Shown here: piece by piece, positions 1 to 6,986 of the stretch
Layout: every line of letters begins with the position of its first letter
Position numbering within the stretch: the first letter of the stretch is position 1
Source: JBFLVQ01 sp040758525
GTDB taxonomy: Bacteria; Acidobacteriota; Blastocatellia; Chloracidobacteriales; JADJPF01
Direction: 5' to 3'
Length of the DNA: 12,170 nucleotides
NCBI GenBank assembly: GCA_040758525.1
Contig: JBFLVQ010000250.1
Location: 1-12,170 of the forward strand
Notes under the pieces: model-generated
Databases searched by the model: none
What the model was told of the DNA's origin: nothing
Seen by the model: the letters and a program-made list of their open reading frames with translations, nothing else
Program-made: the position numbers and the translations under genes

Positions 1-815
1 CGGTCCTGGAAGATAATAAACCTCAAGAGGTCTTCTCTTTTACCCGTGAAACAGATCTCCCGCTTACTTTTGCCTTAGTAGTAGATATCAGTGGCAGCCA
101 AGAGCTCACACTACCTGCCGAGAAGGAAGCTGCGTCTCGTTTCCTAGAAAAGGTGATCCGTGTTGAACGTGATCTGGCGGCAGTAGTCACTTTTCGTAGA
201 GATGTGGAGATGCTTCAGGGACTTACTTCGAATGTGAAACAGATCCGCCGTGCATTGGATGACATACGCTTTACCGCCAGCACTGCCTCGGTTGCAGGTA
301 CACCACCTTTAGGCGGTGCTGATTATGCTGGTACATCTCTTTATGACGCAATCTTTGTAACCGCTGATGAACTACTCTCACGTGAGGCTGGCCGACGCGT
401 TATTATATTGCTTACAGATGGACGCGATACTACTTCTAGTTATAGCCGGCAAAAGGCGGTTGAGCGTGCCTTGCGCTCTGAGGTACTGGTCTACGCTATT
501 GGTATAGAAGGACGCGGACAATATGGCGGCCAAGTTTTTACTGAAGAGATAGACAAAAAGACACTGCAATATCTTTGTGAGGAGACGGGTGGACGGCTTT
601 TTGTACCTAAGAATGAGAGTGAATATGATAACGCTTTCCGCCAAATCGAAGAAGATCTGCGCCAGCAATATATCCTATCCTATACCCCCAGCAATGATGC
701 GCTGGATGGTTCGTTCCGCAACATTACGGTAAAACTGAACCGTAAAGAAGCAAAAGAGCTGAAAGTGCTACACCGACGTGGCTACTATGCGAAAAAAGGT
801 TCAGGCTCACAATAA
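1..815 (+). CDS. VWFA-related (acidobacterial-type) domain protein, 5' end missing
   Basis: The reading frame is already open at base 3, so this is the C-terminal 270 residues of a protein that begins outside the window; the first internal ATG (153) is not a credible start because conserved sequence lies before it. The fragment opens with VLEDNKPQEVFSF, the linker typical of acidobacterial VWFA-related proteins, followed by a von Willebrand A fold. The metal-ion (MIDAS) motif is visible: DISGS at 84-98, a Thr in GTSLYDA near 333, and the Asp in LTDGRDT near 417. It ends with the family-like ILSYTP...RRGYYAKK. Members are usually exported and presumed to bind protein or ligand through the metal site, but their role is not known. 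One unusual point is Gln in place of the more common Met after DISGS. The next gene starts 51 bp downstream on the same strand and may be co-transcribed. Family assignment is firm; function is not. Confidence 0.85.
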   Translation, partial: VLEDNKPQEVFSFTRETDLPLTFALVVDISGSQELTLPAEKEAASRFLEKVIRVERDLAAVVTFRRDVEMLQGLTSNVKQIRRALDDIRFTASTASVAGTPPLGGADYAGTSLYDAIFVTADELLSREAGRRVIILLTDGRDTTSSYSRQKAVERALRSEVLVYAIGIEGRGQYGGQVFTEEIDKKTLQYLCEETGGRLFVPKNESEYDNAFRQIEEDLRQQYILSYTPSNDALDGSFRNITVKLNRKEAKELKVLHRRGYYAKKGSGSQ

Positions 816-866
816 AGACTGGGTAGGTGTGGCCCGGTCATTGAAAAACAACTTGAGGATAATTGT

Positions 867-2081
867 ATGAAAAAAATGCTTCTCGCCACTTTAATGCTGA
901 CCTTAATTGTCAGTACTGTCTACAGCAACTTGCGTGCTAACGCTGCGGCAACACGGGCACGAGCTGTTTCTAATGAAATGCTCTCACTTATGCCTAACGC
1001 TGATTTTATTGTACTAATAGATGTTGGGCAGTTCCTTAATACCAGGTTCTTTTCGCTTATTGGCAATGATGCTAAGGCAAAAGAGGAGTTCAATAAATTC
1101 GAAGCCGATGCCCTCAAGTATGGTATTGATATACGGCAGTTGCGGGAGGTGGCGATTAGTGGCACGAACATGGGTGGCAAGCCCGGTAATGTTCAAGCGA
1201 TTGTCAATGGCAATTTTGATCGGGAAAAGATGCTTGCTGGTATTGCTGCACATCCAGACAGAATCTCTATGAGTTCCGAAACCTACAATAATAAAACTAT
1301 CTATCTACTCTCTGAGAACCGTAGTGGGAAAACTTCAAAGAGTGGCGGGAACGATTCTCCTGGACTTAGTAGGCGTGGTCTTCCCTTACCCTATAATACC
1401 GACCAGTTTGCGCTCTCTTTTTTAAGCTCTAGTCAAATAGTTATTGGTACGCTTGAGAGCGTAAAACAGACCCTTGATGTACAAGTTGGTAAGCGTCCTA
1501 ACCTACTTGCCAATGCCCAAATGTCTCAATATATTTCCAGCACCAATGCTGCTGCTCCAGTCCGTTTTGCTGGTGTTACACCTGATAAGCAGAAGATTGA
1601 AGCGGCACAGGGTAGCCAAACCAAGAAACCCAAAGTTCTTGGCAACGAGGATATCAATCCTGAAAGCAATGGGGATCAGAGTGCATCCTCAAGCTCATCC
1701 ACCTCTACAAGTGGTGAGGGGCCAAACCCACTAGGAAATATAGAAAAACTGTTTGAGGCTGTGCGTGGTGCTTATGGCTCACTCGATTTTGCCACTGGAC
1801 TACGACTTGATACTACTCTGCTAGTGCGTAGCGAGGATGAAGCTAAACAGATCTCTGATAGTTTTATTGGTCTAATACAGCTTGGTAAAATGATGATTGG
1901 TGGCCAAGCACAACAGGATGCCAAGCAGGCTAAATTGTTGGAAGTTATCAATCAAGTGAACGTATCTGGACAAGGTAAGGATGTTAAGATCGCAATTGAT
2001 CTTCCTGAACAGTTACTTAAAGAACTCTTTGCATTACTAGAGTCAGAACAGAAAAAAACTCCGGTAAAGAAAGTTCAGTAA
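867..2081 (+). CDS. Exported protein of unknown function with Ser-rich linker
   Basis: I do not recognise this family with certainty. The 404-residue product starts with a classic signal peptide: MKKM, a hydrophobic stretch, and a likely cleavage after ANA at residue 26. Residues 38-230 form an apparent globular domain (LMPNADFIVLIDV, then a DIRQLREVAISG segment, QAIVNGNFDREKML, and SSQIVIGTLESVKQTLD). This resembles proteins in which a 'probable threat to or measure of self' function is unassigned; a DUF3352-like relationship is only a guess. Residues 270-284 are a low-complexity Ser/Thr linker, and residues 290-395 form a second domain (LDFATGLRLDTTLLVRSEDEA) ending in a Lys-rich tail. The ATG at 867 is supported by GAGG at 855-858. 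It follows the VWA protein by 51 bp and is closed by a hairpin terminator, so the two could form the end of one operon. Both being apparently exported suggests an envelope role, by inference only. Confidence 0.8.
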   Translation: MKKMLLATLMLTLIVSTVYSNLRANAAATRARAVSNEMLSLMPNADFIVLIDVGQFLNTRFFSLIGNDAKAKEEFNKFEADALKYGIDIRQLREVAISGTNMGGKPGNVQAIVNGNFDREKMLAGIAAHPDRISMSSETYNNKTIYLLSENRSGKTSKSGGNDSPGLSRRGLPLPYNTDQFALSFLSSSQIVIGTLESVKQTLDVQVGKRPNLLANAQMSQYISSTNAAAPVRFAGVTPDKQKIEAAQGSQTKKPKVLGNEDINPESNGDQSASSSSSTSTSGEGPNPLGNIEKLFEAVRGAYGSLDFATGLRLDTTLLVRSEDEAKQISDSFIGLIQLGKMMIGGQAQQDAKQAKLLEVINQVNVSGQGKDVKIAIDLPEQLLKELFALLESEQKKTPVKKVQ

Positions 2082-2102
2082 ACAATCCATTACTTTTCCG
2101 CT

Positions 2103-2140
2103 AAGACCGCCTGGGCACTCATACTAATCCAGGCGGTCTT
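2103..2140 (+). terminator. Intrinsic terminator-like hairpin after the exported-protein gene
   Basis: A perfect 12-bp stem, AAGACCGCCTGG (2103-2114) with CCAGGCGGTCTT (2129-2140), encloses a 14-nt loop. It lies 21 bp after the stop codon at 2081. The stem is GC-rich in the middle and is followed by only four T (2139-2142, two of them in the stem), with another run of T at 2154-2159, so the U-tract is short. It separates the VWA/exported-protein pair from hutI and is the clearest terminator in the window. Confidence 0.75.
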
Positions 2141-2190
2141 TTAGTTAGCGATCTTTTTTCCATATCTTCCCTACTCTTTCCTGCTTTAAC

Positions 2191-2220
2191 TTGACCAATC
2201 AGTTAGCCTCAGTGTACGGT
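2191..2220 (+). promoter_or_regulatory. Possible promoter of the hutI cluster
   Basis: TTGACC (2191-2196) matches five of six positions of a sigma70 -35 box. Eighteen bases later TACGGT (2215-2220) is a poor -10 box, matching about three of six. If used, transcription would start near 2227, leaving only some eight bases before the hutI ATG at 2235. This agrees with the lack of any Shine-Dalgarno sequence there. The call is weak because of the -10 box. Confidence 0.3.
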
Positions 2221-2234
2221 ATCGATCCAACACC

Positions 2235-3479
2235 ATGGAAAAATTTGCTGTAACTAACATCGGCCAACTTGTTACGATAGCTGGACCGCCACGTATTGGC
2301 GCAGCCTTACAGCAATTGGCAATACTAAGTAATGCCATTGTGATCTGCTCAGATGGAAAGATTGAAGCGGTTGGCACGTATGATGAATTGGCAGCCCAAC
2401 TTGATGGCATTACTATCCTTGATGCTGGTCAGCGTGTTGTTACTCCTGGTCTTATTGACGCGCACACACATCCAGTCTTTATTGGTGCACGTGAACATGA
2501 GTATGAACTACGTATATTAGGGAAAAGCTATCAAGAGATTGCTGCTCAAGGTGGCGGTATACGTTTTACCGTACGCCACACCCGTGCTGCCAATGAAAAA
2601 GAGCTTTTTCAGGAGGCGCGTCATCATGTGCTAATGATGCTTGCACATGGCACCACCACAGCGGAAGCTAAAAGCGGCTATGGTCTTTCACTTGAGGATG
2701 AATTGAAGAGCTTGCGTACTATTAAACAGTTGAGCCTGGAAGGACCGGTCGAATTGATTGCTACTTTTTTGGGTGCGCATGAGATTCCCGATGAGTATTG
2801 CCAGGCAAGGGAAAGTTACCTACAACTGGTTATTGAAAAAATGCTCCCGGCAGTTGTTGAAAATGGCTTGGCACGCTATTGCGATATCTTCTGTGAAGAC
2901 CATGTTTTCTCTCTAGCAGAGTCGCGGCGTGTGCTAACTGCTGCACAAGCCTGTGGTTTAGGATTGCGTATTCATGCTGATCAGCTTACTCTCTCGGGTG
3001 GTGCACGGTTAGCTGCAGAGATGAGCGCTACAACTGCCGATCATTTAGAACAGATCGACAGTGCTGGTATCGCAGCCCTACGTGCTGCTGGTGTGATTCC
3101 TGTATTGCTTCCTGGCTCAGTATTTCATCTGGGCTTAAAGAAATATCCACCTGCACGCGATCTGATCGAAGCAGGTTTGGCGGTAGTACTTGCTACGGAT
3201 TTCAATCCCGGCAGTTCTCCTACACCGAGTCTACCTATGGTAATGAGCATTGCTTGTACTCAGATGCGTATGACACCAGCAGAAACACTTGCTGCTTGTA
3301 CAATAAATGCCGCTTATAGCTTAGGATTGGGCGAACAGATCGGCTCGATTGAACCTGGCAAGCAAGCTGATCTAGTTATCTTCAATTGCCAGGACTATCG
3401 CCAGATTCCATATTTCTTTGGCGCAAATCTTGTGCACACAGTAATCAAGCGCGGTGCCGTAGTTCATAGGGGGAATTGA
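2235..3479 (+). CDS. hutI: Imidazolonepropionase (histidine degradation)
   Basis: This enzyme hydrolyses 4-imidazolone-5-propanoate to N-formimino-L-glutamate, the third step of histidine catabolism, in the cytoplasm. The 414-residue length is normal, and the protein aligns by eye along its whole length with known HutI proteins, including the N-terminal NIGQLVTI. It is an amidohydrolase-fold metalloenzyme. Metal ligands are visible as H77 and H79 in DAHTHP, H247 in HADQ, and D322 in ATDFNPGSSPT; H270 in TADHLE is the conserved active-site histidine. Other signatures are AQGGGIR, HGTTTAEAKSGYG and FLGAHEIP. The ATG at 2235 has no evident ribosome binding site, but the homologous N-terminus begins within a few residues of it. 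The TGA stop overlaps the ATG of ftcD by one base, so translation is probably coupled. hutH and hutU are not within the window. Confidence 0.96.
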   Translation: MEKFAVTNIGQLVTIAGPPRIGAALQQLAILSNAIVICSDGKIEAVGTYDELAAQLDGITILDAGQRVVTPGLIDAHTHPVFIGAREHEYELRILGKSYQEIAAQGGGIRFTVRHTRAANEKELFQEARHHVLMMLAHGTTTAEAKSGYGLSLEDELKSLRTIKQLSLEGPVELIATFLGAHEIPDEYCQARESYLQLVIEKMLPAVVENGLARYCDIFCEDHVFSLAESRRVLTAAQACGLGLRIHADQLTLSGGARLAAEMSATTADHLEQIDSAGIAALRAAGVIPVLLPGSVFHLGLKKYPPARDLIEAGLAVVLATDFNPGSSPTPSLPMVMSIACTQMRMTPAETLAACTINAAYSLGLGEQIGSIEPGKQADLVIFNCQDYRQIPYFFGANLVHTVIKRGAVVHRGN

Positions 3480-5038
3480 TGGAAAGAATTGTTGAATGTA
3501 TTCCCAACTTCAGCGAAGGACGACGCCCTGAGGTTGTTGATGCTATTGTCGCGGCAATCAAATCGGTCGCCGGGGTTGCATTGCTCGATCGTGAAATGGA
3601 TGCCAGCCATAATCGTTCAGTAATCACCTTCGTTGGTGAGCCGGATGCGTGTGTAGAGGCAGTTGTGCGCGCTGCCAGTCGTGCTGTCCAGTTAATTGAT
3701 CTCACTAGTCATAAAGGCGAGCATCCACGTCTGGGGGCAATCGATGTTGTGCCTTTTGTGCCGATTGCTAAAGTGACAATGGATGATTGTGTACGGCTTG
3801 CGCGCGAGACCGGAAGACGTATGGCAGAAGAGCTCAAGATTCCTATCTACTTATATGAAGCTGCTGCCACTCGCCCGGATCGTGTCAATCTTGCTGATAT
3901 TCGCAAGGGTGAATTTGAAGGCCTACGTAACGAAATTACCACCAATCCGGATCGTAAACCAGATTTTGGCGAAGCCAAGATCCATCCTACTGCAGGTGCC
4001 ACTGTGGTAGGCGCACGCCCACCCCTTATTGCCTATAATGTCAATCTCGCCACTAGTGATGTAGGAGTAGCAAAAAAGATCGCTAAAGTAGTGCGTTTTG
4101 CTGGTGGTGGTCTACGTTATGTTAAAGCCCTAGGTTTTGAATTGAAGGAGCGTGGCATTGTACAGGTCTCAATGAATATGGTCAATTTTGAGGGTACACC
4201 GCTCTTTCGTGCTTTTGAGATGGTGCAAAGGGAAGCCGAACGTTATGGTGTTAACATACTCTCAAGTGAGATTGTAGGACTTGTCCCGCAGGCGGCCCTT
4301 AATGCTTGCAGCGATTACTACCTACGTTTAGAGAACTTCAGCGAAGAGCAGATACTGGAAAACCGACTCAAGGCCGCGCTTGCCGAACAATCAGGCAGTG
4401 ATGGTAACCTAGCTGATTCAGTAGGCCGCTTTCCTGCCCTGGTAGCGGCAGGCACACCTACGCCAGGTGGCGGTAGTGTGGCAGCCTATTGCGGTATGCT
4501 CTCGGCGGCACTTGGACAGATGATGTGCAATCTTACAATTGGCAAGAAGAAGTATGCTAGTGTTGAGGATCAGGCAAAACAGATTCTTACACGTTTGGCT
4601 GAGTTGGCTGATAGCTTACGCCAAGGCATACAGGAAGATGCAGAGAGCTTTGATGGTGTGATGCAAGCAATGAAATTGCCCAAGGAGAGCGAAACAGAGA
4701 AGCAGGCACGCACATTAGCCATTGAAGAGGCTACTAAACAAGCGATTGCTGTCCCACTACGTACTGCTGAACAGGCATTTGCTGTCTTGGAACTATTAGC
4801 AACAATGGCCCAGATCGGTAATGGCAATGTGCTTACCGATCTGGCTGTGGGTGGACGTCTGGCTGCGCTCGCAGTCCGCGCTGCCTACTACAATATTCTG
4901 ACAAATTTGGCGACAATAAATGATACAGGATTTGTTGAACAACAGCGTGGCAAAACGGCCGCGTTGCTTGCGCGCGCCGATGAATTGGCTGGCGAGATCG
5001 AGCGCGCTTTAATGATGCGCATCACCAACAAGGAGTAG
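3479..5038 (+). CDS. ftcD: Bifunctional glutamate formimidoyltransferase / formimidoyl-THF cyclodeaminase
   Basis: The protein transfers the formimino group of N-formimino-L-glutamate to tetrahydrofolate, releasing glutamate, then deaminates 5-formimino-THF to 5,10-methenyl-THF and ammonia. It thus uses the product of HutI. The 519 residues carry three parts in order: FTCD N-terminal domain (about 1-178, starting ERIVECIPNFSEGRR), FTCD middle domain (about 180-320), and the cyclodeaminase domain (about 318-510, starting FPALVAAGTPTPGGGSVAAY). His82 in GEHPRLGAID lies at the same position as the proposed catalytic histidine of the mammalian enzyme. Length and order match the fused mammalian type (about 540 residues) rather than separate bacterial proteins. 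I chose the ATG at 3479, not the TTG at 3476: it has AGGGGG upstream (3468-3473) and shares its A with the hutI stop (TGATG). Confidence 0.95.
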   Translation: MERIVECIPNFSEGRRPEVVDAIVAAIKSVAGVALLDREMDASHNRSVITFVGEPDACVEAVVRAASRAVQLIDLTSHKGEHPRLGAIDVVPFVPIAKVTMDDCVRLARETGRRMAEELKIPIYLYEAAATRPDRVNLADIRKGEFEGLRNEITTNPDRKPDFGEAKIHPTAGATVVGARPPLIAYNVNLATSDVGVAKKIAKVVRFAGGGLRYVKALGFELKERGIVQVSMNMVNFEGTPLFRAFEMVQREAERYGVNILSSEIVGLVPQAALNACSDYYLRLENFSEEQILENRLKAALAEQSGSDGNLADSVGRFPALVAAGTPTPGGGSVAAYCGMLSAALGQMMCNLTIGKKKYASVEDQAKQILTRLAELADSLRQGIQEDAESFDGVMQAMKLPKESETEKQARTLAIEEATKQAIAVPLRTAEQAFAVLELLATMAQIGNGNVLTDLAVGGRLAALAVRAAYYNILTNLATINDTGFVEQQRGKTAALLARADELAGEIERALMMRITNKE

Positions 5039-5046
5039 AAACTCTT

Positions 5047-5850
5047 ATGTATGAAGATTCCGAAGTTGGGCTTTCCAACTCATACGAGACGATTCAGCTA
5101 ACTGTAGCTGACCGTGTTGCTTACATTATCTTCAACAGGCCACCGCTCAATATCTTCAACATCGCGATGATGAAGGAGATCAATGATGTGCTCAACCACC
5201 TGATGAAAATGCCGCAAATTTGCGCTGTGGTCTTTGCTGCCAGCTCTAATTCCAAAGCTTTCTCGGCAGGGGTATCGATTGAAGAACACCGTTCAGAAAC
5301 GATCTATCAAATGCTAGAGAACTTTCACAACATCTTCCGCTATTTATATAGCTATTCCAAACCTACTGTGGCAATTGTGAATGGTCCTGCGCTTGGTGGA
5401 GGCTGTGAATTGGCAGCCTTTTGTGATGTTGTGATTGCCTCTGAGAAAGCCAAATTTGGGCAACCAGAGATTCGCTTGGGGGTCTTTCCACCGATTGCTA
5501 CGATCATCTTGCCACGCTTAATTGGCATCAAACGTGCGGCTGAGATGATCTTTACCGGTGAGCCAATCGATGCCATAGAGGCTCAAAGCATGGGTTTAGT
5601 CAATTTTGTTGTAGATGAAGATCAACTGGAGATACGCACTCAAGAGATTCTGGCACGTTTTCGTGAGGAGAGTGCAGTAGCGCTAGAAGCGACGCGGCGC
5701 GCGATCTATACAGGATTCTATGGCGATTTTGAGGAGACGCTCAAGAAGATCGAAGAACAATACTTGATCCAACTAATGGGGATGCAGGATCCACACGAAG
5801 GCTTAAGAGCCTTTATAGAGAAGCGCAAACCAGTCTGGAAGCACCGTTAA
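5047..5850 (+). CDS. Enoyl-CoA hydratase/isomerase (crotonase) family protein
   Basis: A 267-residue crotonase-fold enzyme, the usual length for a single-domain member. The oxyanion-hole segment is FSAGVSIEEH (about 72-81) and GPALGGGCELA (113-123). Both glutamates of classical enoyl-CoA hydratases are present, E121 in GGGCE and E141 in GQPEI, spaced 20 apart as in the rat enzyme (E144/E164), so hydratase chemistry is plausible. The GVFPPIATIILPR segment after the second glutamate resembles proteins often annotated cyclohexa-1,5-dienecarbonyl-CoA hydratase. I cannot tell the substrate from sequence alone. It begins 8 bp after ftcD, with AGGAG at 5031-5035 overlapping the end of ftcD, so it is very likely co-transcribed with hutI-ftcD. 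No known step of histidine breakdown needs a crotonase, so its link to that pathway is unexplained. Confidence 0.9.
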   Translation: MYEDSEVGLSNSYETIQLTVADRVAYIIFNRPPLNIFNIAMMKEINDVLNHLMKMPQICAVVFAASSNSKAFSAGVSIEEHRSETIYQMLENFHNIFRYLYSYSKPTVAIVNGPALGGGCELAAFCDVVIASEKAKFGQPEIRLGVFPPIATIILPRLIGIKRAAEMIFTGEPIDAIEAQSMGLVNFVVDEDQLEIRTQEILARFREESAVALEATRRAIYTGFYGDFEETLKKIEEQYLIQLMGMQDPHEGLRAFIEKRKPVWKHR

Positions 5851-5872
5851 TGGTCGATTGGTAATTAACTAG

Positions 5873-5952
5873 GCCACCTTCAGGGCAACGAGAAAAGCTT
5901 GTTGCCAATAGATCAACAATGCCCAGAAGGAGCACTCTTGGCTGAAGGTGGC
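5873..5952. repeat. Nested inverted repeats at the convergent junction
   Basis: An outer exact 11-bp inverted repeat, GCCACCTTCAG (5873-5883) with CTGAAGGTGGC (5942-5952), encloses an inner hairpin with a 9-bp stem (5884-5892 with 5898-5906, one G-T pair) and a 5-base loop. The inner hairpin abuts the left outer arm directly. The right outer arm lies within the last codons of nusB (reading Q-P-P-S-A). The structure sits between the convergent crotonase and nusB genes, where a two-way terminator would be expected, but neither side has a T run. It may act as an mRNA 3' end stabiliser or a weak terminator for both transcripts. Confidence 0.55.
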
Positions 5953-6377
5953 TGTTGCGAACTAGCCTCCAGATCACGTTTAATGCCATCTAAGATGCCA
6001 TTGATAAATTGCGTGGCCTCGTAGGTGCTGAAGCGGCGCGCGATCTCCAGCGCCTCATTGATCACTACCGTCTTGGGCGTCTCTGATTCATAAAGAAATT
6101 CATAGACAGCCAGTCGCAAGAGGTTGCGATCGACCACTGCCATACGGGAGATGCGCCAATGCTCGGTACGCCTACGAATCCGTTCATCAATCTCATCTAA
6201 ATGCTCGATCGTACCCTTCACCAATTTAATGGCGAAGTCAGATACATCCGGACGAGATGCCGCCTCATTCATCTCTTCCCAATAAGTCTTAACCAGTTCA
6301 TCCATATCCGGACGGGCAATATCATATTGAAAGAGCATTTGTAAGGCGCACTCCCTAGCCTTACGTCGAGCACCCAT
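5913..6377 (-). CDS. nusB: Transcription antitermination factor NusB
   Basis: NusB binds boxA RNA together with NusE (ribosomal protein S10) and supports antitermination of rRNA transcription. The signatures are clear: the N-terminal GARRKARECALQMLFQYDI (residues 2-20), then HWRISRMAVVDRNLLRLAVYEFLY (about 73-96), and the C-terminal PKTVVINEALEIARRF with FINGILDGI (about 101-132). At 154 residues it is 15-20 longer than common NusB proteins; the excess is a low-complexity C-terminal tail (residues about 138-154, SSQQPPSAKS...) that coincides with one arm of the inverted repeat above. The ATG at 6377 (minus strand) gives the conserved N-terminus directly; the ribosome binding site is weak. It lies 45 bp downstream of ribH, the usual neighbour, and is likely transcribed from the ribH promoter. 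Confidence 0.95.
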   Translation of the reverse strand: MGARRKARECALQMLFQYDIARPDMDELVKTYWEEMNEAASRPDVSDFAIKLVKGTIEHLDEIDERIRRRTEHWRISRMAVVDRNLLRLAVYEFLYESETPKTVVINEALEIARRFSTYEATQFINGILDGIKRDLEASSQQPPSAKSAPSGHC

Positions 6378-6422
6378 AGTTTTTGTCCCACACCTAAATA
6401 CGAGATCTCGCGACCTCTTCAG

Positions 6423-6893
6423 TTAATGTTGAATCTCTCTGTAGAGATTGACCAACTCCACCGCTGACATCGCGGCCTCGAAGCCTTTGTTACCGGCCTT
6501 CATTCCGGCACGATCGATAGCCTGCTCCACAGAGTCGGCAGTAATTATGCCATAGGCAATCGGCACACCAGTTTCAAGTGCGACTTGTGCGATCCCTTTA
6601 GTTACTTCGACAGCAATATAGTCGAAGTGTGGAGTCTCACCCCTGATCACTGCGCCCAAACAGATAATTGCGTCCCATTTACCACTTTCAGCCAATTTTT
6701 TTGCAATAAGTGGAATCTCAAACGAGCCAGGTACGCGGCACACAGTTAGATTATCCCCGCTGGCGCCTAGCCTTTCAAGCGCATCCAGCGCACCACTAAT
6801 TAAGCGGCTCACTACCAAATCATTCCAACGACTGGCAATCAGTGCGAACTTAAAGCCCGCCGCAGTAAGTGCTCCTTGGAGTTGTCGCGGCAC
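6423..6893 (-). CDS. ribH: 6,7-dimethyl-8-ribityllumazine synthase (riboflavin synthesis)
   Basis: Lumazine synthase condenses 5-amino-6-(D-ribitylamino)uracil with 3,4-dihydroxy-2-butanone 4-phosphate, the penultimate step of riboflavin synthesis. The 156-residue protein matches the family over its full length: SRWNDLVVSRLISGA (residues 21-35), VPGSFEIPLIAKKL, GAVIRGETPHFDYI with the active-site His89, and RAGMKAGNKGFEAA near the phosphate site. The start is GTG at 6893: AGGAGG (6903-6908 on the minus strand) lies 9 bases before it. An ATG at 6898-6900 is only 2 bases from that AGGAGG and is in another frame, giving a 16-codon ORF. No FMN riboswitch is visible in the short leader. Other riboflavin genes are not in the window, so ribH is detached from a rib operon and paired with nusB. 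Confidence 0.96.
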   Translation of the reverse strand: MPRQLQGALTAAGFKFALIASRWNDLVVSRLISGALDALERLGASGDNLTVCRVPGSFEIPLIAKKLAESGKWDAIICLGAVIRGETPHFDYIAVEVTKGIAQVALETGVPIAYGIITADSVEQAIDRAGMKAGNKGFEAAMSAVELVNLYREIQH

Positions 6894-6902
6894 GCCGCAT
6901 TT

Positions 6903-6908
6903 CCTCCT
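6903..6908 (-). promoter_or_regulatory. Shine-Dalgarno site that fixes the ribH GTG start
   Basis: AGGAGG on the minus strand is 9 bases before the GTG at 6893 and only 2 bases before an out-of-frame ATG at 6900. The spacing favours the GTG, which also yields the full conserved lumazine synthase N-terminus. Confidence 0.75.
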
Positions 6909-6935
6909 GCAAGATCAAGTAGAAACAGAAGCAGC

Positions 6936-6965
6936 AGTATAGTGCTGCGTTGCATCCAGTGTCAA
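6936..6965 (-). promoter_or_regulatory. Sigma70-type promoter of ribH-nusB
   Basis: On the minus strand TTGACA (6960-6965) is a perfect -35 box, and TATACT (6936-6941) matches the -10 consensus at five of six positions, with an 18-bp spacer. Transcription would start near 6929, giving a leader of about 36 bases before the GTG at 6893. The promoter lies wholly in the 93-bp gap after the thioesterase gene, so ribH-nusB can be expressed on its own. A short repeat, GCAGCA (6931-6936) with TGCTGC (6943-6948), overlaps the -10 box; its meaning is unclear. Confidence 0.7.
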
Positions 6966-6986
6966 CCAACCGCTGTCTATTTACGC

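Noticed and set aside
378..668. Minus-strand ORF of 96 codons inside the VWA gene, and similar antisense ORFs in hutI, ftcD, clpB and others
   Set aside because: They lie opposite well-supported genes, show no recognisable domain or good ribosome site, and their composition is what antisense of these codons would give.
3476..3478. TTG start for ftcD
   Set aside because: The ATG one codon later has better ribosome-site spacing and the TGATG overlap with hutI.
6432..6449. Small hairpin (AATCTCT / AGAGATT) near the end of ribH
   Set aside because: A 7-bp AT-rich stem within coding sequence with no T run; probably chance.
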